Positions 10,945-20,241 of a DNA stretch of 64,000 nucleotides are shown piece by piece. Numbering within the stretch: the stretch's first letter is position 1; the number at the start of each line of letters is the position of its first letter. Made by a program: the position numbers and the translations under genes. The stretch is from Neorhizobium sp. JUb45. Lineage in GTDB: Bacteria; Pseudomonadota; Alphaproteobacteria; Rhizobiales; Rhizobiaceae. The notes below the pieces were generated by a model that was not told the DNA's origin, ran no database searches, and saw only the letters and a list, made by a program, of their open reading frames with translations. Location of the stretch: contig NZ_SLYW01000002.1 of the NCBI RefSeq assembly GCF_004343585.1, positions 682,001-746,000 on the forward strand. Reading direction: 5' to 3'.

Positions 10945-12458
10945 TGACCGATTGGCCAATTCTTTCAACGGTCACCTTCCTGCCGCTGGTCGGCGTGGTG
11001 CTCCTGCTCCTTACGGGACAAGAGGGCGCGAACGGCCGCCGCAATGTGCTCTACATTTCGCTGGCGACCACCGTCTTCACCTTCATCGTGTCCTTGTTCA
11101 TCTGGATCGGCTTCGACAATTCGAGCGCCAGCTTCCAGATGGTCGAAAAGCATGAGTGGCTCGGCACTGGCATTTCCTACCATCTCGGCGTCGACGGCAT
11201 TTCCATGCTGTTCGTCATTCTCACCACGTTCCTCATGCCCTTCTGCGTGCTGGCAAGCTGGGAATCGATCGAGAAGCGCATCAAGGAATACATGATCTCC
11301 TTCCTGCTTCTGCAGGTGGCGATGACCGGCGTGTTCGTCTCGCTCGATATCGTGCTCTTCTACGTGTTCTTCGAAGCGACGCTGATCCCGATGTTCATCA
11401 TCATCGGTGTCTGGGGCGGCAAGGATCGCGTTTACGCATCCTACAAGCTCTTCCTCTACACGCTGCTCGGCTCGGTTCTGATGATGCTCGCCATCATGGC
11501 CATGTACTGGAACGCCGGCACCACCGATATCGTAGAACTCCTGAAGCACGGTTTTCCGGCCGGCATGCAGACATGGCTCTTCCTCGCCTGCTTTGCCGCC
11601 TTCGCCGTCAAGATGCCGATGTGGCCGGTTCATACCTGGCTTCCGGATGCGCACGTTCAGGCCCCGACCGCAGGTTCGGTCATCCTGGCCGGCGTCATGC
11701 TGAAGCTCGGCGGTTACGGCATGATCCGTATCCTCCTGCAGATGTTCCCGCTGGCTTCGGACTACTTTGCGCCGATGGTGTTTGCGCTGTCTGTCATTGC
11801 CATCATCTACACCTCGCTGGTTGCGATGATGCAGGACGACATCAAGAAGCTGATCGCGTACTCGTCGGTTGCCCACATGGGCTACGTGACCATGGGTATC
11901 TTCGCCGCCAATACGCAGGGCGTGCAGGGTGCCGTGTTCCAGATGCTGTCGCACGGCATCGTGTCTGGCGCGCTCTTCCTCTGCGTCGGCGTCGTTTATG
12001 ACCGCCTTCACACCCGCGAGATTTCCGCTTACGGTGGCCTCGTCAACAACATGCCAAAGTATGCCGTGGCGATGATGATCTTCACGATGGCAAACGTCGG
12101 CCTGCCGGGCACGTCGGGCTTCATCGGCGAATTCCTGACCATCATCGGCGTCTTCCGCGTCAACACCTGGGTGGCGCTGTTTGCGGCAACCGGCGTGATC
12201 CTGTCGGCCTGCTACGCCCTGTGGCTCTATCGCCGGGTTCTGTTCGGTGCGCTGGAAAAGGAAAATCTCAAGCAGTTGCTGGACCTGTCGACGCGTGAGA
12301 AGATCCTTCTCTACCCGCTGATCGCGCTCACCATCTTCTTCGGCTTCTACCCGGCGCCTGTATTCGATGCGACTGCCGCTTCGATTGATGCGCTGGTCAA
12401 CAATTACTCGGCAGCCCTGCAGGCAGCGCAAAAACTTGCGCTCGCAGTAACGCACTGA
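10944..12458 (+). CDS. nuoM: NADH-quinone oxidoreductase subunit M
   Basis: This is the second antiporter-like proton-pumping subunit (504 aa). Key segments are [19 protein letters not shown], the conserved glutamate in [17 protein letters not shown] near residue 145, and [20 protein letters not shown] with [14 protein letters not shown]. It overlaps nuoL by one base and is followed by nuoN after 16 bp. Confidence 0.98.
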   Translation: MTDWPILSTVTFLPLVGVVLLLLTGQEGANGRRNVLYISLATTVFTFIVSLFIWIGFDNSSASFQMVEKHEWLGTGISYHLGVDGISMLFVILTTFLMPFCVLASWESIEKRIKEYMISFLLLQVAMTGVFVSLDIVLFYVFFEATLIPMFIIIGVWGGKDRVYASYKLFLYTLLGSVLMMLAIMAMYWNAGTTDIVELLKHGFPAGMQTWLFLACFAAFAVKMPMWPVHTWLPDAHVQAPTAGSVILAGVMLKLGGYGMIRILLQMFPLASDYFAPMVFALSVIAIIYTSLVAMMQDDIKKLIAYSSVAHMGYVTMGIFAANTQGVQGAVFQMLSHGIVSGALFLCVGVVYDRLHTREISAYGGLVNNMPKYAVAMMIFTMANVGLPGTSGFIGEFLTIIGVFRVNTWVALFAATGVILSACYALWLYRRVLFGALEKENLKQLLDLSTREKILLYPLIALTIFFGFYPAPVFDATAASIDALVNNYSAALQAAQKLALAVTH

Positions 12459-12474
12459 GACGGGACGGAATGAT

Positions 12475-13917
12475 ATGACCGCTGAACTACTCCTTGCCAG
12501 CCTGAAGATCTCGTCGCCGGAAGTGCTTCTGGCGATCGGTGCGCTGGCGCTCCTGATGATCGGCGTTTTCAGTGGCGACCGCTCGTCGCCGCTGGTAACC
12601 GGCCTCACCATCGCCGTCATGATCGTGGCTCTGATCATGATCATCTTCGTCGCGCCGCAGGGCGAGGCCTATAACGGCGCATTCATGATGGACGGTTTTG
12701 CCCGCTTCATGAAGGCGACCGCGCTGTTCGGCTCGATCGTCGCGCTGCTGATGACCTATGCCAATGCCAAGTCGGACCAGATCGACAAGCCGGAATTCCC
12801 GGTTCTCGTCCTGCTCGCCACGCTCGGCATGATGCTGCTGATTTCGGCCAACGACCTGATCGCGCTTTATCTCGGCCTCGAGCTGATGTCGCTGTCGCTA
12901 TACGTCGTCGCCGCCTTCAACCGTGACAGCATCCGCTCCACGGAAGCCGGCCTGAAATATTTTGTTCTCGGTGCGCTCTCCTCCGGCATGCTGCTTTACG
13001 GCATGTCGCTGGTCTACGGCTTCACCGGCAATACCGGCTTTGAACAGATCGCCCAGGTGCTGAGCCAGGAAACCCGTTCGCTTGGTCTCGTGTTCGGTCT
13101 GGTCTTCGTTCTTGCTGGTCTGGCGTTCAAGATCTCGGCCGTGCCGTTCCACATGTGGACGCCGGACGTTTACGAAGGTGCACCGACCCCGGTCACCGCC
13201 TTCTTCGCCTCCGGCCCCAAGGTCGCCGCTATGGCCATCCTGGTGCGCATCGTCTCGGATGCCTTCATCCCGGTTGTTGCCGACTGGCGTCAGGTCATCG
13301 TCTTCATCGCGATTGCCTCCATGCTGCTCGGTTCGTTCGCGGCCATCGGCCAGAAGAACATCAAGCGCCTGATGGCTTACTCCTCGATCGGTCACATGGG
13401 TTATGCGCTCGTGGGTCTGGCCGCAGGGTCTGAAACCGGCGTTTCCTCTGTCGCGCTCTACATGCTGATCTACATGGTCATGACGCTCGGCACTTTCGCC
13501 TGCATCATGTCGATGCGCCGCACCGATGGCACTGCCGTCGAAGCCGTTGACGATCTGGCCGGCCTGTTCTCCACGCGTCCGTTCATGGCGCTGGTGCTGA
13601 CTGCGCTGATGTTCTCGCTTGCCGGCATTCCGCCGCTCGCCGGCTTCTTCGCCAAGTACTTTGTTTTCCTCGCAGCCATCGAAGCCCAGCTTTATGGGCT
13701 GGCCGTTATCGGCGTGCTTTCCTCGGTTGTCGGCGCCTATTATTACCTGCGCGTCGTCAAGCTGATGTGGTTCGATCAGCCGACCGGCGAGTTTGCCCGC
13801 ACCTCGGGCATTCTGAAACTGGTCTTCGGTTTCTCCGGTCTGTTCGTCACGGCTTATGTGCTTTTCGGCGGCCCGGTCGGCACGGCAGCGTCTGCGGCAG
13901 CAAAGTCATTCTTCTAA
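12475..13917 (+). CDS. nuoN: NADH-quinone oxidoreductase subunit N
   Basis: This is the third antiporter-like proton-pumping subunit (480 aa) and the last nuo gene. It shows [20 protein letters not shown] with the membrane glutamate, [20 protein letters not shown], and [18 protein letters not shown]. The stop codon is one base from the birA start, so birA and RNase J are probably read from the same transcript. Confidence 0.98.
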   Translation: MTAELLLASLKISSPEVLLAIGALALLMIGVFSGDRSSPLVTGLTIAVMIVALIMIIFVAPQGEAYNGAFMMDGFARFMKATALFGSIVALLMTYANAKSDQIDKPEFPVLVLLATLGMMLLISANDLIALYLGLELMSLSLYVVAAFNRDSIRSTEAGLKYFVLGALSSGMLLYGMSLVYGFTGNTGFEQIAQVLSQETRSLGLVFGLVFVLAGLAFKISAVPFHMWTPDVYEGAPTPVTAFFASGPKVAAMAILVRIVSDAFIPVVADWRQVIVFIAIASMLLGSFAAIGQKNIKRLMAYSSIGHMGYALVGLAAGSETGVSSVALYMLIYMVMTLGTFACIMSMRRTDGTAVEAVDDLAGLFSTRPFMALVLTALMFSLAGIPPLAGFFAKYFVFLAAIEAQLYGLAVIGVLSSVVGAYYYLRVVKLMWFDQPTGEFARTSGILKLVFGFSGLFVTAYVLFGGPVGTAASAAAKSFF

Positions 13918-13918
13918 G

Positions 13919-14677
13919 ATGACGGAAAACAGACGCCGCTTCCCGCTCGAAGCCTTCAGGCATCAGGCGCTGGATGAAGTCGGCTCCACAAACACAGATG
14001 CCCTCGCGCTTGCGAGGGCAGGCGACCAGGGCCTGATCTGGATCACCGCCCGGCGCCAAAACGCCGGGCGTGGTCGTCGTGGGCGTGCCTGGACATCCGA
14101 GACCGGCAATCTTTACGCCACGCTCCTGTTGATCGACCCCGCGCCGATCGAACGCACCGCCTCGCTTCCCTTGGCCGTGGCGCTTGCCGTGCGCAACGCC
14201 ATCGCTACCGTCATGCCGCCCGGCACACCGCCGGTCGAGGTCAAATGGCCGAACGACATTTTGATAGAACGCAAGAAAACCTGCGGCATATTGCTCGAAG
14301 CCGAGATGTTGCCGACCGGAAAACGCGCTCTCGTTATCGGCATCGGTATCAATATCCGCCACAAGCCCGATAGTGCACCATATGGTGTGACATCGCTTGA
14401 AGACTATGGCTGCACCGCCTCTCCGGAAGAGCTTTTTGCGCATCTTTACAAGGAGATGGCCTGGGTTCTGGAATCATGGAACGAAGGCCGCGGCATTGCC
14501 GAGGTCACGGCCCAATGGCGCTCTGTCGCTTGCGGTATCGGCGAGAAGATTACGGTCAATCTGCCGGATCGTTCGATTTCCGGGCGCTTTGCCGGAATTG
14601 ATGATAAAGGCTTGCTGATGCTGGACACGGGCACCGAACTTATGCCCATTGCCGCCGGCGACGTATTTTTTGCATGA
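13919..14677 (+). CDS. birA: Biotin-[acetyl-CoA-carboxylase] ligase
   Basis: It activates biotin to biotinyl-AMP and attaches it to biotin-dependent carboxylases. The 252-aa protein is the short, monofunctional class: the N-terminal DNA-binding domain of E. coli BirA is absent. The biotin/ATP loop GRGRRGRAW is at about 50-58 and VKWPNDI at about 108-114; a small C-terminal beta domain follows. I start at the ATG at 13919, one base after the nuoN stop; the open frame further upstream lies inside nuoN. Its TGA overlaps an ATG (14674) at the head of the next gene. Confidence 0.95.
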   Translation: MTENRRRFPLEAFRHQALDEVGSTNTDALALARAGDQGLIWITARRQNAGRGRRGRAWTSETGNLYATLLLIDPAPIERTASLPLAVALAVRNAIATVMPPGTPPVEVKWPNDILIERKKTCGILLEAEMLPTGKRALVIGIGINIRHKPDSAPYGVTSLEDYGCTASPEELFAHLYKEMAWVLESWNEGRGIAEVTAQWRSVACGIGEKITVNLPDRSISGRFAGIDDKGLLMLDTGTELMPIAAGDVFFA

Positions 14678-14694
14678 ATCAGAAACGAGACAAG

Positions 14695-16362
14695 ATGGCC
14701 TCCAAGGACGAACTGGTATTTTTGCCGCTGGGCGGCGTAGGCGAGATCGGCATGAACCTCGCGCTCTACGGTTATGGCCCCGAGGCAACCCGCCAGTGGA
14801 TCATGGTCGATTGCGGCGTGACCTTTCCGGGGCCCGACCTGCCGGGCGTGGACCTCGTCCTGCCCGATGTGCGTTTTCTTGCGGACAAGAAGAAGAACCT
14901 CAAGGGCATCTTCATCACCCACGCGCATGAAGACCATTATGGCGCGCTGAACGATATCTGGCCCGGCCTCAACGTGCCGGTTTATGCCTCGCCGTTCACG
15001 GCCGGCATGCTCGATGCCAAGCGCGCTTACGAAGGCAGCCGCGCCGAAATCCCGATCACCATCTTCAAGGCCGGCGACCGCATCACGGTCGGCCCTTTCG
15101 AAGTGGAAGCCGTCGGCGTCAACCATTCCATTCCCGAGCCGATGTCGCTGGTCATCCGCACACCGCTCGGCAATGTCATCCACACGGGTGACTGGAAGAT
15201 CGACCACAATCCGTCGCTTGGTCCACTCACCGACGAAGAGCGTTTTCGCGCCATCGGCGACGAGGGCGTTCTGGCCGTCATGTGTGATTCGACCAACGCC
15301 ATGCGCGACGGTGTCTCGCCTTCAGAAGAAGAAGTCTCGGGTGGCCTGCAGAAGGTCATCGAGGCGGCCGAGGGCCGCGTCGCCGTCACCACCTTCTCGT
15401 CGAATGTCGGCCGCATCCGCTCGATCGCGCTTGCAGCCCAGGCCGCCGGCCGCGAAGTGCTGCTGCTCGGCTCGTCGCTGAAGCGCGTTGTTTCCGTCGC
15501 CCGCGATATCGGCATCATGGACGACATCAAGCCATTCATCGCCGAAGACGAATTCGGTTACATCCCGCGCGACAAGGTCGTGGTCATCCTCACCGGCAGC
15601 CAGGGCGAGCCGCGTGCAGCTTTGGCAAAACTGTCGCGTGACGAGATGCGCAATGTGGCGCTGGCCTCGGGCGATACGGTGGTGTTTTCCTCGCGCACCA
15701 TTCCCGGCAACGAAAAAGCCATTCTCGAAATCATGAACGGCCTGATCGAACAGGGCGTCAACATCGTTACCGACACGCAGGCACTCGTTCATGTCTCCGG
15801 CCATCCGCGCCGCAACGAACTGCTGAAGATGTACGAGTGGACCCGTCCCGAAATCCTCGTGCCGGTCCATGGCGAAGCCGCCCACCTGACGGCGCAGCGT
15901 GATCTGGCGCTTGGCGCCGGCATCAAGACCGTGCCGCGCGTGCGCAACGGCAACGTGCTGCGTCTCGCACCGGGTCCGGCCGAAGTCATCGCGGATGTTC
16001 CGTTCGGTCGTATCTACAAGGACGGCAAGCTGATCGGCGATTTCGAGGAAATCGGCATCGGCGATCGCCGCAAGCTGTCCTTCGTCGGCCATGTCGCCGT
16101 CAACGTGCTGCTCGACAGCCGCTACGATTTTCTGGCCGACCCGGATATCGTGCTGTTCGGCCTGCCGGAAGTCGATGACGAGGGCGAGAGCATGGAAGAC
16201 ACGCTGTACGATTCGGTTCTCGGTGCCATCGAAAGCATTCCGCGCGCCCGCCGCAAGGATCTCGACATGCTGCGTGAATCCGTGCGTCGCGCTGTCCGTT
16301 CCGCCGCCAATAACGGTTGGGGCAAGAAGCCGATCGTCACGGTCTTCGTCACCCGCCTCTGA
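14695..16362 (+). CDS. rnj: Ribonuclease J
   Basis: This is a metallo-beta-lactamase/beta-CASP family RNase with endonuclease and 5'-3' exonuclease activity, involved in mRNA turnover and rRNA end maturation in alphaproteobacteria. The metal-binding motif HAHEDH is at residues 76-81 counted from this start, with the downstream HTGDWK and SGHP motifs and the C-terminal RNase J domain. The start at 14695 gives MASKDELVFLPLGG, typical of the family (555 aa). An ATG at 14674 overlaps the birA stop and would add seven residues; both starts are possible. A hairpin terminator follows at 16409. Confidence 0.95.
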   Translation: MASKDELVFLPLGGVGEIGMNLALYGYGPEATRQWIMVDCGVTFPGPDLPGVDLVLPDVRFLADKKKNLKGIFITHAHEDHYGALNDIWPGLNVPVYASPFTAGMLDAKRAYEGSRAEIPITIFKAGDRITVGPFEVEAVGVNHSIPEPMSLVIRTPLGNVIHTGDWKIDHNPSLGPLTDEERFRAIGDEGVLAVMCDSTNAMRDGVSPSEEEVSGGLQKVIEAAEGRVAVTTFSSNVGRIRSIALAAQAAGREVLLLGSSLKRVVSVARDIGIMDDIKPFIAEDEFGYIPRDKVVVILTGSQGEPRAALAKLSRDEMRNVALASGDTVVFSSRTIPGNEKAILEIMNGLIEQGVNIVTDTQALVHVSGHPRRNELLKMYEWTRPEILVPVHGEAAHLTAQRDLALGAGIKTVPRVRNGNVLRLAPGPAEVIADVPFGRIYKDGKLIGDFEEIGIGDRRKLSFVGHVAVNVLLDSRYDFLADPDIVLFGLPEVDDEGESMEDTLYDSVLGAIESIPRARRKDLDMLRESVRRAVRSAANNGWGKKPIVTVFVTRL

Positions 16363-16408
16363 GTCCGAACGGCCACACCTGGCCGCCAATTGACGTTTGT
16401 GTGATCTG

Positions 16409-16443
16409 ATGGCGTGGAGACGTGAAAGCTCCGCGCCATTTTC
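16409..16443 (+). terminator. Intrinsic terminator after RNase J
   Basis: An 11-bp stem with one G-T pair (ATGGCGTGGAG at 16409-16419 with CTCCGCGCCAT at 16429-16439) encloses a nine-base loop and is followed by a short T run. It lies 46 bp after the RNase J stop and probably ends the nuo-birA-rnj transcript. Confidence 0.6.
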
Positions 16444-16488
16444 ATGTGTTAGCTCTGCAATCGGCTGGGACGATTCGGAGACATTTTA

Positions 16489-16617
16489 ATGAGACCTGGA
16501 AATTTCCTGGGCGCCGCCGTCATCTGCGTGGCGCTGTTGGCGATTGTGTTCGTTGCGACCATCACCAAGGAAACCGACGCACAGATGGCCGCCACGACGG
16601 TCAGCGTTGTTCGGTAA
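16489..16617 (+). CDS. Small single-span membrane protein, 42 aa
   Basis: This short frame encodes a basic N-terminus (MRPGNFLG), one hydrophobic segment of about 19 residues (AAVICVALLAIVFVATI), and a polar C-terminus ending in SVVR. The reading frame has the GC-rich third positions of the neighbouring genes, which supports it being coding. The RBS is weak (CGGAG about 12 bases upstream). The likely topology is N-in with a short periplasmic tail. Function is unknown. Confidence 0.5.
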   Translation: MRPGNFLGAAVICVALLAIVFVATITKETDAQMAATTVSVVR

Positions 16618-16628
16618 CGAGATCATGC

Positions 16629-16798
16629 AGGGGCAGGATTTTGCCCCTCACCAACCAAAACTATGACTTAGCCCATGGGCTAAGACCATGATTTTGTATC
16701 TTCTCCCGCAGGGGGAGAGGCAAGGATGCTGCGGCCCTATCTCTCCCCTTGTGGGAGAGAAAACGATTTCAACATTTTAGCCGAAGGCTAAGTGTTGG
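16629..16798. repeat. Cluster of intergenic palindromes
   Basis: Four inverted repeats stand in a row. AGGGGCA/TGCCCCT is at 16629-16648. A perfect 18-bp palindrome CTTAGCCCATGGGCTAAG is at 16667-16684. A CTCCC...GGGAG pair at 16702-16719 combines with TCTCCCCTTGTGGGAGAGA at 16742-16760. CAACATTTTAGCC faces GGCTAAGTGTTG around GAA at 16770-16797. The TTAGCC core recurs in the second and fourth. The CTCCC-type palindromes are the style of the short interspersed repeats common between genes of Rhizobiaceae. No coding sequence is visible here. Confidence 0.6.
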
Positions 16799-16840
16799 AA
16801 ATCGCAAGTGAGGGGTAAGTCTCTGCTCGGGAGGTGTCGA

Positions 16841-17242
16841 ATGCTCGGCCGTATCAATCACATCGCCATCGCCGTGCCCAATCTGACGGCCGCCGCGATG
16901 CCTTACAAAAATCTCGGCGCCACCGTTTCCGATCCGCAGCCTCTGCCGGAACACGGCGTGACGGTCGTGTTCGTGGACCTCGAAAACACCAAGGTCGAAC
17001 TGCTCGAACCACTCGGCGAAAATTCACCTATCACGGCTTTCCTCGCAAAGAACCCGGCGGGCGGCATGCACCATATCTGTTACGAGGTGCCCGATATCCT
17101 TGCCGCCCGCGACACGGCGGAGGCACTTGGCCTGCGCGTGCTCGGCGATGGTGCACCGAAAATCGGTGCGCATGGCAAGCCGGTTCTTTTCCTGCACCCG
17201 AAGGATTTTTCCGGCACGCTCACCGAACTGGAACAGGTATAG
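16841..17242 (+). CDS. mce: Methylmalonyl-CoA epimerase
   Basis: It interconverts (R)- and (S)-methylmalonyl-CoA in propionyl-CoA catabolism. The protein (133 aa) has the two-module VOC fold with the expected metal ligands: His in RINHIAIAVPN near residue 7, Glu in VELLEPLGE, His in GGMHHICYEV, and Glu in the C-terminal TLTELEQV. The ATG at 16841 is preceded by GGGAGG at good spacing; the frame upstream to 16808 lacks an RBS. Confidence 0.93.
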   Translation: MLGRINHIAIAVPNLTAAAMPYKNLGATVSDPQPLPEHGVTVVFVDLENTKVELLEPLGENSPITAFLAKNPAGGMHHICYEVPDILAARDTAEALGLRVLGDGAPKIGAHGKPVLFLHPKDFSGTLTELEQV

Positions 17243-17388
17243 TGCCATAAAATCAGCTGGTTGGCTGCTTTGCCGGAATCATGCTGCCACACCTCTCACA
17301 CATTGCTGCAATTGAGCTTGCCGCCATTGCCGGTATAGTCTGTCGAGGCAGCCATCATTGAGATGGCTGAACGCACAAGGAATGACGC

Positions 17389-17658
17389 ATGCCCTTGCTG
17401 TCCACATTCGCGGTCTATTTCGTCATCTGGTGGCTGACCCTGTTTATCGTGCTGCCGATCGGCATGCGCAGCCAGCAGGAAGAGGGCGAAGTGGTGCTCG
17501 GCACGGTGGCCAGCGCCCCGGCGAAATTCCGTGGCCTGCGTGTCGTTGTCCTTACCACCCTGATAGCCGCAATCATCCACGGCGGCTGGATGGTGGTCTC
17601 CCATTTTTTCGGCATCAGCGTTAGCTCGCTGCCGGTGATTTTGCCGGATTTCGGATGA
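17389..17658 (+). CDS. DUF1467 family membrane protein
   Basis: This small inner-membrane protein (89 aa) has two hydrophobic segments, at about 5-25 and 55-72. Between them is the conserved IGMRSQQEEGEVVLGT loop typical of DUF1467 proteins, which often lie next to mce in alphaproteobacteria. Function is unknown. The TGA overlaps an ATG at 17655. Confidence 0.85.
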   Translation: MPLLSTFAVYFVIWWLTLFIVLPIGMRSQQEEGEVVLGTVASAPAKFRGLRVVVLTTLIAAIIHGGWMVVSHFFGISVSSLPVILPDFG

Positions 17659-17693
17659 ACTTGGGGTGGCACCAAAACGCATACGGAATGACA

Positions 17694-18257
17694 ATGAACG
17701 CCCTGACCCTGCCTGCATCCATCACCACGCAACGTCTCATCCTTCGCAAATTTTCACCCGATGATTTTGCCTCCTACGCTGCCTATCGTAGCCGCGAGGA
17801 TGTCTATCGCTATCTCTATGCCACGCCGTCAGTCGGCAGTGCGCTGGAGGAAAAGTTCGCAAGACTGCTGGATGCTCCATTCGAAAACGACGGCGACGAT
17901 TTTCGCCTTGCCGTCACCCGGGCGGAAGATGGCGCCTTGATTGGCGATGTCATGCTGAAGCTCGCCAGCAAGGCCGCACTTCAGGCCGAGGTCGGTTACG
18001 TTTTCCATCCCGATTACGCCGGCAAGGGTTACGCCACTGAAGCCGTGTCGGCCATGATCTCCGCAGGCTTCGAAATTTTTGGATTTCACCGCATTTTTGC
18101 CCGTCTCGATAGCCGCAACTCAAGCTCGGTCGGCATCGTTGAGCGCCTCGGCCTGCGTCGTGAGGCGCATCTCGTCGAAAACGATCGCTTCAAGGGCGAA
18201 TGGGGCGACGAATATATCTATGCGGTTCTGGCGCGGGAGTGGGCGGCGCGCGGATAA
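17694..18257 (+). CDS. GNAT family N-acetyltransferase (RimJ/RimL-like)
   Basis: This is an acetyl-CoA-dependent N-acetyltransferase of the ribosomal-protein-alanine acetyltransferase type (187 aa). The N-terminus TTQRLILRKFSPDDFASY is characteristic. The acetyl-CoA loop reads HPDYAGKGYATEAV near residues 115-128, followed by FGFHRIFARLDSRNSSSVG and VERLGLRRE. I choose the ATG at 17694, which has GGA at suitable spacing; ATGs at 17655 and 17688 are alternatives, the first overlapping the upstream stop. The substrate cannot be read from the sequence. Confidence 0.88.
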   Translation: MNALTLPASITTQRLILRKFSPDDFASYAAYRSREDVYRYLYATPSVGSALEEKFARLLDAPFENDGDDFRLAVTRAEDGALIGDVMLKLASKAALQAEVGYVFHPDYAGKGYATEAVSAMISAGFEIFGFHRIFARLDSRNSSSVGIVERLGLRREAHLVENDRFKGEWGDEYIYAVLAREWAARG

Positions 18258-18353
18258 GGAGAAAGTTCCGGCTGCCAACTGTCATCTTCCCGTAACCTTT
18301 TGCAGGCATAAGCCGGTCAGTCGGAGATGCGTATGCTGATTAAAAGGCAAAAA

Positions 18354-18380
18354 AAAACAAGGCGATGAAGCCTTGTTTTC
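18354..18380. terminator. Bidirectional intrinsic terminator
   Basis: A ten-base perfect stem AAAACAAGGC (18354-18363) and GCCTTGTTTT (18370-18379) surrounds a GATGAA loop, with an A run before and a T run after. It lies 97 bp after the acetyltransferase gene and could act in either direction. Confidence 0.8.
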
Positions 18381-18709
18381 TGAGTTTCGCGTGATCTTTC
18401 CGTTGCCGGGGCTGCGAACGAAGCGCGCCTAAGATCTAAATCCTCCCAAGACTTTGACCGCGAAATAGGCAAGAATTTAATCTCCTTGCCCGTTTTGTGA
18501 GCTGAAACTAGCTCACGTGAGACATCTTGTCACCCCAATTTTTTGCATTTTTGCTACACACGGGTAAAAAAATCCTGTGAACAAAAATGTCGCACCCCTT
18601 GTCCCTCAAAAAACCACGTTTTGCCTACCTCTGGCGGTGCTGCTTCGAAATGATGCACGTATCAATTGTTGCAAAAGTTGATGGTTTGGGCATTCGCTCA
18701 CATGTTTTC

Positions 18710-18732
18710 AACCCGGCTCCCAACCGGGTTTT
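18710..18732 (+). terminator. Terminator-like hairpin upstream of proS
   Basis: The stem AACCCGG (18710-18716) pairs with CCGGGTT (18724-18730) and runs into TTTT. It lies 93 bp before the proS start with no gene just upstream on this strand. It may end a short leader or small RNA, or act as an attenuator for proS. Confidence 0.4.
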
Positions 18733-18824
18733 CATGTGCGGCCGAACCGGGTATGAACGCACGCAATATCAGCCACTAACGGTCGATTCCATTTGAGGAG
18801 CCGGCCCGTAAATCGGAAACCGCG

Positions 18825-20153
18825 ATGCGTCTGTCCCGCTATTTTTTGCCCATTCTGAAGGAAAATCCCAAGGAAGCGGAAATCGTCTCCCACCGCCTGA
18901 TGCTGCGGTCGGGCATGGTTCGCCAGCAGAGCCAGGGCATCTATTCCTGGCTGCCGCTCGGCAAGCGCGTCATGGACAAGGTCAACAAGATCGTCCGTGA
19001 AGAGCAGAACCGCGCCGGCGCCATCGAGCTTCTGATGCCGACCCTGCAGTCGTCCGAACTATGGCAGGAAAGCGGTCGTTACGAGGACTACGGCAAGGAG
19101 ATGCTGCGCATCACGGACCGTCAGGACCGCGCGATGCTGTATGGCCCGACCAACGAGGAAATGGTCACCGATATCTTCCGTTCGTCGGTGAAGTCCTACA
19201 AGAACCTGCCGCTCAACCTCTACCATATCCAGCTGAAATTCCGTGACGAGATGCGTCCGCGTTTCGGCACCATGCGTTCGCGCGAATTCCTGATGAAGGA
19301 TGCCTATTCCTTCGACCTCACCAAGGAAGGCGCGATCCATTCCTACAACAAGATGTTCGCGGCCTATCTGCGCACGTTTGATCGCCTCGGCCTGCGCGCC
19401 ATTCCGATGCGCGCCGATACCGGCCCGATCGGCGGCAATCACAGCCACGAATTCATCATCCTGGCCGAAACCGGCGAATCTGAAGTGTTCTCGCACCGCG
19501 CTTTCACCAATTTCGACATCCCGGCCGCCGATATCGATTTCGACGATGTTGCCGGCATGCAGGCGATCTTCGACAAGTGGACCTCGGTTTACGCAGCCAC
19601 CTCGGAAATGCACGACGAAGCCGCTTTCGCCGCCGTTCCGGAAGGCGATCGTCTCTCGGCGCGCGGTATCGAAGTCGGCCACATCTTCTATTTCGGCACC
19701 AAATATTCCGAGCCGATGGGCGCCAAGGTGCAGGGACCGGACGGCAAGGAACACCTTGTCCACATGGGATCCTACGGCATCGGCCCGACACGCCTTGTTC
19801 CCGCCATCATCGAAGCCTCGCATGACGAGAACGGAATCATCTGGCCGGCTTCGGTCGCGCCGTTCGATGCCATGGTCATCACCATGAAGGCCGGCGACGA
19901 AGCGTGTGACCGCGTCTGCGACAGCCTCTATACCGGCCTCACAAATGCCGGTTCGGACGTGCTCTACGACGACACCGATGATCGCGCCGGCACCAAGTTC
20001 GCCACCGCCGATCTGATTGGCGTGCCGGTGCAGCTGATTGTTGGTCCGCGTTCTGCCGCGACCGGCGAAGTCGAGGTCAAGGACCGTAAGACGGGTGCGC
20101 GCGAAACCATGACGGTGGAAGCGGCGCTGAACCGCCTGACCGCCAAGGCCTGA
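18825..20153 (+). CDS. proS: Prolyl-tRNA synthetase (short, editing-domain-less type)
   Basis: This class II synthetase charges tRNA-Pro in the cytoplasm. At 442 aa it is the short alphaproteobacterial form, lacking the roughly 180-aa inserted editing domain of E. coli ProS. Motif 2 is visible as [20 protein letters not shown] near residue 138, and motif 3 as [15 protein letters not shown] near residue 320. The C-terminal anticodon-binding domain covers about 345-440. The RBS GAGGAG lies about 20 bases upstream, which is far; no closer one was seen. Confidence 0.97.
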   Translation: MRLSRYFLPILKENPKEAEIVSHRLMLRSGMVRQQSQGIYSWLPLGKRVMDKVNKIVREEQNRAGAIELLMPTLQSSELWQESGRYEDYGKEMLRITDRQDRAMLYGPTNEEMVTDIFRSSVKSYKNLPLNLYHIQLKFRDEMRPRFGTMRSREFLMKDAYSFDLTKEGAIHSYNKMFAAYLRTFDRLGLRAIPMRADTGPIGGNHSHEFIILAETGESEVFSHRAFTNFDIPAADIDFDDVAGMQAIFDKWTSVYAATSEMHDEAAFAAVPEGDRLSARGIEVGHIFYFGTKYSEPMGAKVQGPDGKEHLVHMGSYGIGPTRLVPAIIEASHDENGIIWPASVAPFDAMVITMKAGDEACDRVCDSLYTGLTNAGSDVLYDDTDDRAGTKFATADLIGVPVQLIVGPRSAATGEVEVKDRKTGARETMTVEAALNRLTAKA

Positions 20154-20163
20154 CACTGAATAC

Positions 20164-20197
20164 CGTTCGGGCGATCTCTCGTGAGGTCGCCCGAACG
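20164..20197 (+). other. Strong hairpin between proS and lolC/E
   Basis: An 11-bp perfect stem CGTTCGGGCGA (20164-20174) with TCGCCCGAACG (20187-20197) extends inward through CTC/GAG to a TCGT loop. No T run follows, so it is more likely an RNA-stabilising or partial-termination element between proS and the Lol genes than a full terminator. Confidence 0.5.
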
Positions 20198-20241
20198 CCA
20201 GACAAAACTGACCGCCCATGCGCGGTGACCGAGGAGAACAC

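Larger units (their letters stand above)
18258..18824. other. Intergenic region upstream of proS
   Basis: This 567-bp stretch has no convincing gene. It holds a bidirectional terminator (18354-18379), a GTGAGCT/AGCTCAC hairpin at 18497-18516 followed directly by a second GTGA/TCAC pair, and a terminator-like AACCCGG/CCGGGTT hairpin with a short T run at 18710-18732. An AT-rich, T-run-containing segment at about 18535-18610 probably contains promoter elements. A 69-codon frame at 18587 has poor composition and is not called. Confidence 0.5.

Noticed and set aside
8920-10968. 682-codon open frame on the minus strand
   Set aside because: Antisense shadow of nuoL with a composition dominated by Asp, Glu, His and Arg.
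18587-18796. 69-codon frame before proS
   Set aside because: It covers a terminator-like hairpin and a T-rich region, has no RBS and shows no domain-like pattern.
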